This document shows positions 1 to 8,598 of a stretch of 64,000 bases of DNA, in pieces. Position 1 is the first letter of the stretch, and every line of letters begins with the position of its first letter. The notes under the pieces are model-generated. The model searched no databases and was not told where the DNA came from. It saw nothing but the letters and a program-made list of their open reading frames with translations. A program made the position numbers and the translations under genes. Source of the stretch: Candidatus Merdivicinus intestinigallinarum (GTDB taxonomy: Bacteria > Bacillota > Clostridia > Oscillospirales > Ruminococcaceae); contig DVOW01000037.1 of the NCBI GenBank assembly GCA_018713335.1, positions 30,893 to 94,892 on the forward strand, written 5' to 3'.

Positions 1-1053
1 CACAGCCATGGCGTGCGGGTCTACCTCACCTGCAACACCCTGCCCCGCAGCGAGGAAATCCGCCGGATGCCGGACTTCCTCCAGGAGGCGTATGCCTGCG
101 GCGTGGACGCCTTCATCGTCACCGACTTAGGCGTCCTTTCCCTGGTCCGGGAGACCCTGCCGGAGGCAGAGATCCACATCTCCACCCAAACCGGCGTCGT
201 CAACTATAGGACGGCCGCAGAGCTTTACAAGCTGGGGGCAAAACGGGTGGTCCTGGCCCGGGAACTGACCCTTGCCGAAATTCGGGACATCCGGGACAAC
301 ACCCCGCCGGAGCTGGAGCTGGAGGTTTTCGTCCACGGGGCCATGTGCATGTCCTTTTCCGGACGGTGCCTGCTGTCCAACTACATGACCGGCCGGGACG
401 CCAACCGGGGCCAGTGCGCCCAGCCCTGCCGCTGGAGCTACCGGCTGGTGGAGGAAAAACGCCCGGGCCAGTACTTCCCCATTTTTGAGGACGACACCGG
501 CAGCTACATCCTGAACGCCAAAGACCTGTGCATGCTGGAGCATTTGAACGAGGTCATCGAGGCCGGGGCCACCTCCTTAAAAATCGAGGGCCGGGCCAAA
601 TCCAGCTACTATGTCTCAGTGGTCACCAACGCCTACCGCATGGCGGTGGATTCCTACTTGAAGGAGCCCCAGGGCTGGACCCTGGACCCCTGGCTTTCGG
701 AGGAGGTCCGCAAGGTGAGCCACCGGGACTACTCCACGGGCTTTTTCTACGGCGTTCCGGAGCAGGGCCAGCGGTACGACAACGGCGGCTACATCCGCAA
801 CTGGGACATTGTGGCCCTGGTGGACCGCTGGGAAAACGGGACGGCCTACTGCACCCAGAAAAACAAGTTTTTCGCCGGGGACACATTAGAGCTGCTGGAA
901 CCGGGCAAAAAGCCGGAAACCATCTCCATCCCCGCCCTGTTCAACGGCGATGGGGAGGAGATCCCGGACACCCGCCGCGCCAACATGCCCTTCTCCTTCC
1001 CCTGGGACCGGGAGATCGCGCCCGGCGCCATCCTCCGCAAAGCGGTGGACTGA
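1..1053 (+). CDS. U32 family peptidase-like protein, 5' truncated by the window edge
   Basis: The reading frame is open from the first base, so the true start lies upstream; the GTG at 13 is only the first in-frame start-like codon. Counting from that GTG, residues 104-119 carry the U32 signature (E-V-F-V-H-G-A-M-C then S-G-R-C). The four cysteines C112, C119, C135 and C139 match the spacing of the iron-sulfur cluster ligands in this family. Members studied elsewhere act in tRNA or rRNA hydroxylation (TrhP, RlhA) or as collagenase-like proteins; which activity applies here cannot be told. About 60 N-terminal residues appear to be missing compared with usual family length of around 400. It is followed after 25 bp by a membrane protein gene on the same strand. 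Confidence 0.88.
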   Translation, partial: HSHGVRVYLTCNTLPRSEEIRRMPDFLQEAYACGVDAFIVTDLGVLSLVRETLPEAEIHISTQTGVVNYRTAAELYKLGAKRVVLARELTLAEIRDIRDNTPPELELEVFVHGAMCMSFSGRCLLSNYMTGRDANRGQCAQPCRWSYRLVEEKRPGQYFPIFEDDTGSYILNAKDLCMLEHLNEVIEAGATSLKIEGRAKSSYYVSVVTNAYRMAVDSYLKEPQGWTLDPWLSEEVRKVSHRDYSTGFFYGVPEQGQRYDNGGYIRNWDIVALVDRWENGTAYCTQKNKFFAGDTLELLEPGKKPETISIPALFNGDGEEIPDTRRANMPFSFPWDREIAPGAILRKAVD

Positions 1054-1078
1054 AATCATTGCAAAGGAGTTTTCGAAC

Positions 1079-1783
1079 ATGGAACAGAACCCATCCACCC
1101 AAAAGCAGCAGCAGGCCGTGCCCCTGCGGAACGAAACTTGGCGGCTGGCCTGGCAGACCTTCATCAACATCCTCATCGGCACAGTGATCTCCATTATTGT
1201 GGTGATTTCCCTCAGCTCCCTGATGGTGGGCAGCATTTGGGGAAAACTCGTTGTGGAATTCATCTGCCTGGCCATTACCCTTCCCATCGTTTACGGCTAT
1301 ATGTGGGGCCAGGGCGACCGGGACGCCAACTTCATCCAGTTCGGCCGGATGCAGCCGGCCCCGCTGAAAGGCCTGTGGGCCGGGCTTTTGGGAATCATCC
1401 CCTGGCTGCTGACCTCTATCCTTTTGGCGCTGTCCATGCTGGAAATCATCCCCTTTGATTTTATGCCCATCTACCGGCTCTTGAACGCGCCCATGTGGGG
1501 CTTCATCAATATGCTCCATCCCAACGGCGGGGCCATTCCCCACGCGGGAGTGCCTGCGCAGCCGGCAACGGATACTATGCCCGCTATTGAGGCTGTCCCC
1601 CCTACAGACGGCCTGTCCTGGGGCGCGTTCTGGATCATCTTCCTGCTGCCGTTCATCTATACGGCCTTCTGCGCCGTAGGCTACTACCTGGGCACCAAGC
1701 GGCTGTCTATCATCAACAAAGTGGTTTATAAGAACGACCCGGAAAAGATCGCCGCCCACCGGAACAAAAAGCGGAAACATTAA
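1079..1783 (+). CDS. Hypothetical multi-pass membrane protein
   Basis: A 234-residue protein starting at the ATG at 1079, chosen because GGAG lies about 10 bases upstream; the longer open frame extends back into the preceding gene and is not needed. Four to five hydrophobic segments are visible, roughly residues 25-50, 57-77, 100-125 and 180-205, with a short soluble loop around 140-175 rich in Pro and Ala. The C-terminus is basic (KKRKH), as expected for a cytoplasmic tail. I do not recognise a family. It is probably co-transcribed with the U32 gene and ends at a clear terminator. Confidence 0.8.
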   Translation: MEQNPSTQKQQQAVPLRNETWRLAWQTFINILIGTVISIIVVISLSSLMVGSIWGKLVVEFICLAITLPIVYGYMWGQGDRDANFIQFGRMQPAPLKGLWAGLLGIIPWLLTSILLALSMLEIIPFDFMPIYRLLNAPMWGFINMLHPNGGAIPHAGVPAQPATDTMPAIEAVPPTDGLSWGAFWIIFLLPFIYTAFCAVGYYLGTKRLSIINKVVYKNDPEKIAAHRNKKRKH

Positions 1784-1788
1784 GTTCA

Positions 1789-1819
1789 GGGACACCTTTC
1801 GCGGGTGTCCTTTTGTTTT
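1789..1819 (+). terminator. Rho-independent terminator after the membrane protein gene
   Basis: Stem GGACACC / GGTGTCC with a 7-base loop, followed by TTTTGTTTT. It begins 6 bases after the stop codon at 1783 and separates this gene from the convergent gene ending at 1835. Confidence 0.85.
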
Positions 1820-1834
1820 CCCTGGCGCGGGCCG

Positions 1835-2629
1835 TCAGAACCGTCCCCGTTCCAATTCCTCAATGCTGGGGACCATCAAACCCCGGCGCTCCAGCTCCTC
1901 GATGTCGTATGAAGGCTCCCAGCTGTCCGTCCCGCCCCATCCGATCTGGGCAGGCGGCTCCGGCAGGATGTCCTTCTGGCCGCTGTCCAGGCAGGAGGTC
2001 AGGATGCCCCGGGCATAATTCCAGAGCTTGCCCTTACTGGCGGCCTTGTCCGCCGCCCAGCGCACCAGGCCTTCTGTGGCCCCCCGGTCCAGGATCTCCC
2101 GCAGCTCGGCGTTCCCGGCCACACCGGGCCGCAGCTTTTGCACATAGCGGAAAAGCTCCTGCCGGCTCTCGGAAAGCGGGGGCGCGGCAAGGCTGTTTAC
2201 ATTCCCATTGGAATGCTCATTCCCATTGGCATTCGCATTCTCATTGGCATTGGCATTAACATTAACATTTGCATTAGCATTCTCATTAGGTTCGTCTTTG
2301 GTTTCGGTTTGGTTTGCCTTTGGTTTTGCTTCGGTTTCCATTTGGTCAGGCTTTAGTTCCGGCTTGCTTCGGCCCCGCCCCCCTTTTTTTCCGGCCTCGT
2401 ACCGCCGCTGGTTTGCCTGCAATTGGGGCTTTATCAGGATGAAAATGGCCATGGGAGCGCCCTCCAGCTGGGGCTCCCGGCCGTTCAGCGCATACTCGCA
2501 GATGGCGGTAAAGACCGCCGCTTTTTCCTGGGGCTTCAGCTGGGCCGCCGCCTCGTAAAAACTGCGGTAAAAAACGAAGGACTCCCGGTCCACGGACGCA
2601 TTGCTTTCTTTTTGAGAATTTTCTGCCAA
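1835..2629 (-). CDS. DUF6291-type protein with an Asn-rich repeat linker
   Basis: A 264-residue protein. The start is the TTG at 2629: AAAGGAGG lies 10 bases upstream, and the -10 box at 2664-2669 rules out the more distant ATG. The N-terminal part (FVFYRSFYEAAAQL, then AICEYALNG, then LIKPQLQANQRRYE) matches the DUF6291 type often found in prophage replication or DnaD-like proteins. It is followed by a basic GGRGRSK patch, a low-complexity stretch made almost only of Asn, Ala, Val and Glu, and a C-terminal helical region with a W-N-Y-A motif typical of DnaD-like C-termini. No other phage gene is visible nearby, so it may be a lone survivor of a mobile element. Function unknown. Confidence 0.75.
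   Translation of the reverse strand: MAENSQKESNASVDRESFVFYRSFYEAAAQLKPQEKAAVFTAICEYALNGREPQLEGAPMAIFILIKPQLQANQRRYEAGKKGGRGRSKPELKPDQMETEAKPKANQTETKDEPNENANANVNVNANANENANANGNEHSNGNVNSLAAPPLSESRQELFRYVQKLRPGVAGNAELREILDRGATEGLVRWAADKAASKGKLWNYARGILTSCLDSGQKDILPEPPAQIGWGGTDSWEPSYDIEELERRGLMVPSIEELERGRF
2200..2293. repeat. Six-base repeat tract inside the DUF6291-type gene
   Basis: On the + strand the unit is variations of CATTnn (CATTGG, CATTCG, CATTAA, CATTTG), repeated about fifteen times in frame. On the coding strand these give Asn followed by Ala, Val, Glu or Gly. The tract could change length by slipped-strand pairing in multiples of 2 residues without breaking the frame. Confidence 0.8.
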
Positions 2630-2663
2630 CTTCTCGCAGCCTCCTTTAACATTCCTAAAGTGT

Positions 2664-2692
2664 ATTATAGAATAGCTGCCGCAATTTGTCAA
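2664..2692 (-). promoter_or_regulatory. Sigma-A type promoter of the DUF6291-type gene
   Basis: Minus-strand TTGACA (2687-2692), 17-base spacer, TATAAT (2664-2669). Both hexamers are perfect. It fixes the transcript start near 2657 and supports the TTG start codon at 2629. Confidence 0.85.
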
Positions 2693-2717
2693 CCCCTCCC
2701 CAAAATGGGCAAAAAAG

Positions 2718-2743
2718 AAGGACGCCTTGTACGGGCGTCCTTT
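2718..2743 (-). terminator. Terminator hairpin, distal to the cysK operon
   Basis: Minus-strand stem AAGGACGCC / GGCGTCCTT with a 7-base loop followed by CTTTTTTG. It lies about 270 bases beyond the stop codon of the dehydrogenase gene, with a mosaic repeat element between them. Confidence 0.7.
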
Positions 2744-2745
2744 AG

Positions 2746-3008
2746 GATTAGAGAAAAAGAAAAGTTTTGGTCAAGCTTTTTCAAAAGCTTGTGGGGTTGA
2801 GGGGCAAAGCCCCCATCGCTTTCCGCAGAAAGCGAAATCTTGCTTTTCGCGCCTCGGGTGCGAACTATAAAAAAGAAAGCGAGCCCGCAGGCTCGCCGCG
2901 GATGACCCCGCGCCTGGATTTTGCTTGCAAAATCCAGGTTTGGAGCTTCCTAAAATTTCTCCACGGCTCATTTGCGTCAGCAAACCACATTTCCTTTTTC
3001 TTTTCAGA
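2746..3008. repeat. Mosaic hairpin element B, copy 1
   Basis: About 260 bases with no coding potential. Reading left to right: a purine-rich GAGAAAAAGAAAAG; CAAGCTTTTTCAAAAGCTTG; GGGGCAAAGCCCCC; CGCTTTCCGCAGAAAGCG; GCGAGCCCGCAGGCTCGC; GATGACCCCG; TGGATTTTGCTTGCAAAATC pairing with itself; then TTTCTCCACGG and TTTGCGTCAGCAAA. Copies with the same order but different stems occur at 11812, 13010, 32885 and 35633. Confidence 0.75.
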
Positions 3009-3012
3009 ATGC

Positions 3013-3969
3013 TCAATACCCCTGTTCCCGGTTGACCAAATGGGTAAAGGGCAGGCCTTCCCGATACCGTCTGAGGTTCTCCCCGCAGATCTCCACGATC
3101 CGGTCGTGGGTGGCGGGCAGATGGAACCCCCCGGAAACATGGGGCGTGATGAGGATGTTCTCGATCCCCCACATCCGGTGCCCTTCCGGCAGCGGCTCCG
3201 GGTCCGTCACATCCAGCCCCGCACCAAGGAGCGCCCCGGATCCCACCGCGTCGCAGAGGGCCTCGGTGTCCACGGCGCTGCCCCTTCCGGCGTTGAGCAG
3301 GACGGCGCCCCGCTTCATCCTGCCAAGCCTTTCTCGGTCAAACAGTCCCCGGGTGGCCGGGGTTTCCGGGAGGGAGAGGAAAACAAAATCGGCCTCGGGG
3401 AGCATTTCGTCCAGCTTTTCCATGGTTTCCAGCCTGGAAAGCCAATCCGGCCGGACGCCGGGGGTCCGTTTGACCCCGGAAACGGTGCTGCCCAAGGCGG
3501 CCATCCGCTTCCCAAATTCCGAACCGATGTCCCCCAGCCCCACAACAAGGGTCCGGGAGCCGGAAATAGCTGTGACAGGGCCGTGATCCTCCCATTTTCC
3601 GGCCCTCTGGCTGTCCCGGTACTGGTGGAGCCGCTTGATGAGGCAAAGGAGCAGCCCCAGCATATGCTCCGCGATAGCCGGGCCGTAAGCTCCAGCAGCG
3701 TTGCACAGGGCCACCCCTTCCGGCAAAGCGCCGGGCGCTAAATAGCAGCCGTTTACCCCGGCGCTGCTGAGCTGAAGGAGCTTTAGGCCGGTGAGCTTCG
3801 GCAGCATCTCCGCCGAAGGGTTCCCCAGCACGGCCTCGATTTGGGAAAGCTCTGTTTCGGAAAGGCTTTCCAGCCTGCCGAAGAAAAATTCCGTGCCGGG
3901 AGCCTGCTTTTGCAGGGTCTCCCGGTGGGCTTCCGTTACCGGAAACAGTACCGCGATCTGTTTTGTCAT
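3013..3969 (-). CDS. D-isomer specific 2-hydroxyacid dehydrogenase
   Basis: 318 residues, the normal size for the family. The NAD-binding motif G144-x-G-x-x-G149 (VVGLGDIG) is followed by the catalytic set R229 (NAGRG), E258 (DPEPLP) and H277 (ITPHVSG), so all active-site residues are present. It should oxidise or reduce a small 2-hydroxy/2-keto acid with NAD(P)H in the cytoplasm; the substrate cannot be read from sequence. The start ATG at 3969 lies 5 bases after the stop of cysK, so the two are translated from one message. A link to serine or hydroxypyruvate metabolism would fit the cysteine pathway but is inference. Confidence 0.9.
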   Translation of the reverse strand: MTKQIAVLFPVTEAHRETLQKQAPGTEFFFGRLESLSETELSQIEAVLGNPSAEMLPKLTGLKLLQLSSAGVNGCYLAPGALPEGVALCNAAGAYGPAIAEHMLGLLLCLIKRLHQYRDSQRAGKWEDHGPVTAISGSRTLVVGLGDIGSEFGKRMAALGSTVSGVKRTPGVRPDWLSRLETMEKLDEMLPEADFVFLSLPETPATRGLFDRERLGRMKRGAVLLNAGRGSAVDTEALCDAVGSGALLGAGLDVTDPEPLPEGHRMWGIENILITPHVSGGFHLPATHDRIVEICGENLRRYREGLPFTHLVNREQGY

Positions 3970-3974
3970 TTCTC

Positions 3975-4907
<933 letters not shown>

Positions 4908-4984
4908 ATTTAACACTCCTTATGGTAGATTTATTTAGGATTCCCGAAAGTTAGGTTGCCCCGAAATTTTTATAATTTCTTTCG

Positions 4985-5400
4985 TTGCGTTGGGTTTCTA
5001 AACGGCGGGATGAACCACCGTTTTCGGTACGGATTCCCCGAAATGTCATTCAGGTGAATCGTAGGGGCGGGGTTTCCCCGCCCGCTGTTTTTGGTAAATC
5101 AAACGATAATGGGTTTGTAGGGACCGATGCCCACATCGGCCCGGCGTTTTTTCCGGGATGTTTCGGCGTTATACGCGGGACGGGAAACCCGTCCCCTACG
5201 ATCGTTTTGGTGAAACAGGCGGGCGAACACAGTTTGCCCCTACAAAACGACAGAAAACGAAATCTTCCCATGACGGCGCAGCTTGTCGCGCCGTTCCAGC
5301 GGTGAATAAGGGGCTGTGCGGCCGCGCCGCGTCATCAAGCAAGCTTGCTGACTTTGGCGGCCCGGCCTCCGGGCCCGCCGGGTTTATGTTAATGATACCT
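4985..5400. repeat. Mosaic palindrome cluster (family A) between cysK and tsaE
   Basis: A run of short self-complementary units: GGGGCGGGGTTTCCCCGCCC near 5066; CCGATGCCCACATCGG near 5125; GGGACGGGAAACCCGTCCC near 5177; GGGCGAACACAGTTTGCCC near 5221; TCAAGCAAGCTTGCTGA near 5334. Several are framed by TGTAGGG or CCCCTAC. Spacer text includes ATTATCGTTTG-like and TTCCCCGAAA-like strings shared with the other clusters. Short open frames here are accidental. Confidence 0.8.
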
Positions 5401-5447
5401 TACTTTTTGGAATGTGTCAACTATTTTAAGAAAATTCCCTGGGATTC

Positions 5448-5476
5448 TTGCAAAATCGGGCCGCCTATTGTATAAT
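5448..5476 (+). promoter_or_regulatory. Promoter of the tsaE-tsaB-rpiB operon
   Basis: TTGCAA (5448-5453), 17-base spacer, TATAAT (5471-5476); the start codon follows 32 bases later. Confidence 0.8.
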
Positions 5477-5507
5477 GGTAAAAGATTATCAGAAAGGAAC
5501 ACTGCCC

Positions 5508-5930
5508 ATGCTCTCCTTTATTTCCCATTCCCCTCTGGAAACGGAAGCCATTGGGGCGGAATTGTCTCAAAAACTCCGGGGCGGCGACGTCCTGGCCTTC
5601 CGGGGCGGCCTGGGGGCCGGGAAAACCACCTTTACCCGGGGACTGGCCCAGGGCCTTGGCGCGGGAACGGAGGTTTCCAGCCCCACCTTCGCCCTGGTCC
5701 ATGAATATGACAGCGCTCCCCCTCTGTATCACTTCGACATGTACCGCATCGACACCCTGGACGACCTGTATTCCACCGGCTTTTTCGATTATTTGGGAAA
5801 CGGCGGCATCCTGGCCATCGAGTGGAGCGAGAATATCGACGGCGCGCTGCCGGAGGACACGATTTTCATCACCATTTCCCAAACCGGCCCGGATTCCCGG
5901 ACCATCACCGTGGAAGGAGGGAGATTTTGA
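5508..5930 (+). CDS. tsaE: tRNA threonylcarbamoyladenosine biosynthesis ATPase TsaE
   Basis: 140 residues. Small P-loop protein needed, with TsaB, TsaC and TsaD, to make the t6A modification at position 37 of ANN-decoding tRNAs. The Walker A motif is GGLGAGKTTFTRG near residues 32-44, followed by SSPTFALVHEY and the HFDMYR motif characteristic of the family. The ATG at 5508 is chosen because AGAAAGGA lies upstream and because the longer frame would begin inside the promoter. Its TGA overlaps the TTG start of tsaB. Confidence 0.95.
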   Translation: MLSFISHSPLETEAIGAELSQKLRGGDVLAFRGGLGAGKTTFTRGLAQGLGAGTEVSSPTFALVHEYDSAPPLYHFDMYRIDTLDDLYSTGFFDYLGNGGILAIEWSENIDGALPEDTIFITISQTGPDSRTITVEGGRF

Positions 5931-6655
5931 AGATCCTCGCACTGGAAACCTCCGCCCAGACCGCTTCCGCCGCCATTGTGGCGGAGGGCCGGATCCTGGC
6001 GGAAATCAATATCACCGCCGGCCTGACCCACTCCCAGACCCTGATCCCGGCGGTCAACGCCCTGTTTGCAACCTCCCAGCTAACCCTTAGGGACATGGAC
6101 CTGCTGGCGGTGAGCCACGGTCCCGGCTCCTTCACCGGCATCCGCATCGGCATCGGCGCGGTGAAGGGCATGGCCCAGGGGGCCAAGAAGCCCTGTTTGG
6201 GGATCTCCACCCTGGAGGGCATCGCCAACAATTTCCGGGGCCTGCCAGGGATCGTCTGCCCGGTTATGGACGCCCGGTGCAAACAGGTTTACACGGCTCT
6301 GTTTGAAGGAAAGGACGGCGGCATGGAACGCCTTTGGCCCGACGACGCCCTTTCCATTGCGGATTTGGGCCAAAAGCTCCGGGAGCTGGGCAAACCGGTG
6401 ACTTTAGCCGGCGACGGCGCGGAGCTTTGCTTCCGGGAGCTGTCGGAAGCCGTGCCGGGGCTCACCCTGGCCCCTGTCCAGTTGCGGCTCCAGCGGGCCG
6501 CCTGCGTGGGGCTTGCGGCGGCGGACGCCCTGGAAAATGGCGCTTCGCCCATCCCGGCGGCGGAGCTGATGCCCGTTTACCTGCGCCTGCCCCAGGCGGA
6601 ACGGGAACTGAAGAAAAAACTTGCCCAAACGAAAGGAAAGGAACCCACAACATGA
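5927..6655 (+). CDS. tsaB: tRNA threonylcarbamoyladenosine biosynthesis protein TsaB
   Basis: 242 residues of the ASKHA fold; an inactive paralogue of TsaD that bridges TsaD and TsaE. The N-terminal ILALETS and the HGPGSFTGIRIG motif identify it. The start is a TTG at 5927, which overlaps the tsaE stop and has GGAGGGAG just upstream; the longer frame from 5822 lies wholly inside tsaE. The TTG and overlap suggest translational coupling. Confidence 0.93.
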   Translation: MKILALETSAQTASAAIVAEGRILAEINITAGLTHSQTLIPAVNALFATSQLTLRDMDLLAVSHGPGSFTGIRIGIGAVKGMAQGAKKPCLGISTLEGIANNFRGLPGIVCPVMDARCKQVYTALFEGKDGGMERLWPDDALSIADLGQKLRELGKPVTLAGDGAELCFRELSEAVPGLTLAPVQLRLQRAACVGLAAADALENGASPIPAAELMPVYLRLPQAERELKKKLAQTKGKEPTT

Positions 6656-7086
6656 TAGCACTTGCCAGCGACCACGGCGGATTCGCCCTGAAAGAAGAAA
6701 TCAAAAAGCACCTGGACGGAAAAGGCGTCGCCTACGAGGATTTCGGCTGTTTCGCGCCGGAATCCTGCGATTACCCGGATATGGCCAAGCCCGCCTGCGA
6801 GGCGGTAGTATCCGGCCGCTGCGAAAAAGCGCTGCTCTTCTGCGGCACCGGCATCGGCATCTCCATGGCCGCAAACAAGATCAAAGGCATCCGGGCCTGC
6901 GCCTGCTCCGACGCCTTTTCCGCCAAATACACCCGGCTCCACAACGACGCCAACGCTCTCTGCCTGGGGGGCCGCGTGGTGGGCCCCGGCCTTGCCGCGG
7001 AACTGGTGGATATTTTCCTGGAAACCCCCTTTGAGGGCGGCCGCCACCAGACCCGGGTCGATAAAGTAATGGCTTTGGAAAAATAA
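6652..7086 (+). CDS. rpiB: Ribose-5-phosphate isomerase B
   Basis: 144 residues, standard length. Interconverts ribose-5-phosphate and ribulose-5-phosphate. Motifs: SDHGGFALK near the N-terminus, CGTGIGISM around the active-site cysteine, and [14 protein letters not shown]. The ATG overlaps the tsaB stop as ATGA, and AAAGGAAAGG precedes it. Supply of ribose-5-phosphate for PRPP fits with upp directly downstream. Confidence 0.95.
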   Translation: MIALASDHGGFALKEEIKKHLDGKGVAYEDFGCFAPESCDYPDMAKPACEAVVSGRCEKALLFCGTGIGISMAANKIKGIRACACSDAFSAKYTRLHNDANALCLGGRVVGPGLAAELVDIFLETPFEGGRHQTRVDKVMALEK

Positions 7087-7111
7087 AAATCATATATTGG
7101 AGGTATTTGCC

Positions 7112-7741
7112 ATGTCTGCTCCTATTATTCTCGACCATCCGCTGATCCAGCACAAAATTTCCCTGCTCCGGGACAAAAATACCGGTTCCAAGGACTTCCG
7201 GGAACTGGTTTCGGAGATCGCCATGCTCATGTGCTACGAGGCCACCCGGGACCTGCCTTTGAAAGAAGTGGAAATCGAAACCCCGGTTGCCATCGCCAAA
7301 ACCAAGGTCATCAGCGGCCGGAAGGTTGCTTTCGTGCCCATTCTCCGGGCAGGCCTCGGCATGGTGGAAGGGATGCTGAACCTGGTACCCGCCGCCAAGA
7401 TCGGCCACATCGGCATGTACCGGGACCCGGAAACCTTTGAGCCCCACGAGTATTACTGCAAGCTGCCCTCCGACATCACCAAGCGGGAAGTCATCGTCCT
7501 GGACCCCATGCTGGCCACCGGCGGCAGCGCCATCGACGCCATCAGCCAGTTGAAGAGCAAGGGCGTGCAGCACATCAAGTTCCTGTGCATCATCGCGGCT
7601 CCGGAGGGGCTGGAGGCCCTGTCCAAGGCCCATCCCGACGTGCAGATTTACGCGGCGGCCAAGGACGAGTGCTTGAACGAGCACAAATACATCGTTCCCG
7701 GTCTGGGCGACGCCGGCGACCGCATTTTCGGCACCCGCTAG
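7112..7741 (+). CDS. upp: Uracil phosphoribosyltransferase
   Basis: 209 residues. Salvages uracil with PRPP to give UMP. The PRPP-binding loop is [13 protein letters not shown] and the C-terminal uracil-binding motif is [12 protein letters not shown]. The start is the ATG at 7112, 8 bases after GGAGG; the in-frame TTG at 7097 overlaps that site. Its TAG stop runs directly into a GCGGCGAGCCGC palindrome that begins a long repeat cluster. Confidence 0.96.
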   Translation: MSAPIILDHPLIQHKISLLRDKNTGSKDFRELVSEIAMLMCYEATRDLPLKEVEIETPVAIAKTKVISGRKVAFVPILRAGLGMVEGMLNLVPAAKIGHIGMYRDPETFEPHEYYCKLPSDITKREVIVLDPMLATGGSAIDAISQLKSKGVQHIKFLCIIAAPEGLEALSKAHPDVQIYAAAKDECLNEHKYIVPGLGDAGDRIFGTR

Positions 7742-8512
7742 CGGCGAGCCGCCGCTGGCAATTCGACGCGGCGTTTCAGTTCCTATCCAACCGCTGGAAC
7801 GCCGCGACAGGCTGCGGCGTTATGGAAAGGTTTCATTTTCTATCGTTTTTATAAAACCAAACAGACAACGTTTTGTAGGGGCGCGCATTGCACGCCCGCC
7901 GGTGAATCACAGCATTTTGTGGGATCGCGGGCGGCGGTCATCAAATTGATGACATGGCCACCCCTACAAATTATCGTGGCCTTTTCGTTAGGGTTGTAGG
8001 GGACGGGTTTCCCGTCCCGCCGTTTTTTCCGGAACATTTCGTATGATACGCGGGCGGATGTGGGCATCCGTCCGGTTTTTATGGATATTCCGGGAATTTT
8101 TGTAGGGGCGAACTGGGTTCGCCCGGCCCGCGTTTTTTGTCAAACCAACCGAAAAACGGTGTCGCGGGGGCCTATGCGGCGGGGCGGACGGAGAAAAACC
8201 GTTTGGTTTTACGCGGCGCCCATTCTTTTTTCGCGCAAAAAAAGAATGGGGAGAAAAATGCGCCAGGGGATAAACCCCTGGACCCCCGCCGCGGCCGCAC
8301 ACCACCAGATGCGTATTGGCTGTACAAATTTTAGGACAGAGTACGTGGCGGGGTTTCGAATCATCGAGACGTTTCAATAGAAATGTAGGGAATGGGTTTC
8401 CCGTCCCGCCGGTTTTCCGGAATATTTCGTATGATACGCGGGCGGGGAAACTGTCGTGAATAAATTCACGACGGCCCCTACAATTTTGTTCGGGATGTTT
8501 CGGAGTACCCCA
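7742..8512. repeat. Long mosaic palindrome cluster (family A) between upp and pcrA
   Basis: About 770 bases without a gene. Units in order: CGGCGAGCCGCCGCTGG touching the upp stop; GCAATTCGACGCGGCGTTTC; ACCGCTGGAACGCCGCG; an AT-rich ATCGTTTTTATAAAAC; TGTAGGGGCGCGCATTGCAC; GTCATCAAATTGATGAC; TAGGGGACGGGTTTCCCGTC; CGGATGTGGGCATCCG; GGGCGAACTGGGTTCGCCC; GTCGTGAATAAATTCACGAC then GGCCCCTACAA. The linker CCGGAACATTTCGTATGATA recurs almost unchanged twice here and again in other clusters. Confidence 0.85.
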
Positions 8513-8536
8513 CTGTTAATCCGCCGGTTGCAGGGG

Positions 8537-8566
8537 TTGAAACACAGCATGGAATTGGTGTATAAT
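8537..8566 (+). promoter_or_regulatory. Promoter of pcrA
   Basis: TTGAAA (8537-8542), 18-base spacer, TATAAT (8561-8566). It directly follows the repeat cluster. Confidence 0.7.
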
Positions 8567-8598
8567 AATCCTATCACCATAAAGAAAAGGAAATGACT

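Noticed and set aside
4908..4984. T-box or SAM riboswitch upstream of cysK
   Set aside because: No T-box sequence, no anticodon-like loop and no SAM-I core seen; too short before the repeats begin.
4985..5475. Short + strand frames in the gap before tsaE
   Set aside because: They consist of translated palindromes, have no ribosome binding sites and end in the tsaE promoter.
7742..8512. Possible CRISPR array in the palindrome clusters
   Set aside because: Repeat units differ in sequence and spacing, and no cas genes are present.
8513..8598. LexA box upstream of pcrA
   Set aside because: No GAAC-N4-GTTC-like sequence around the promoter.
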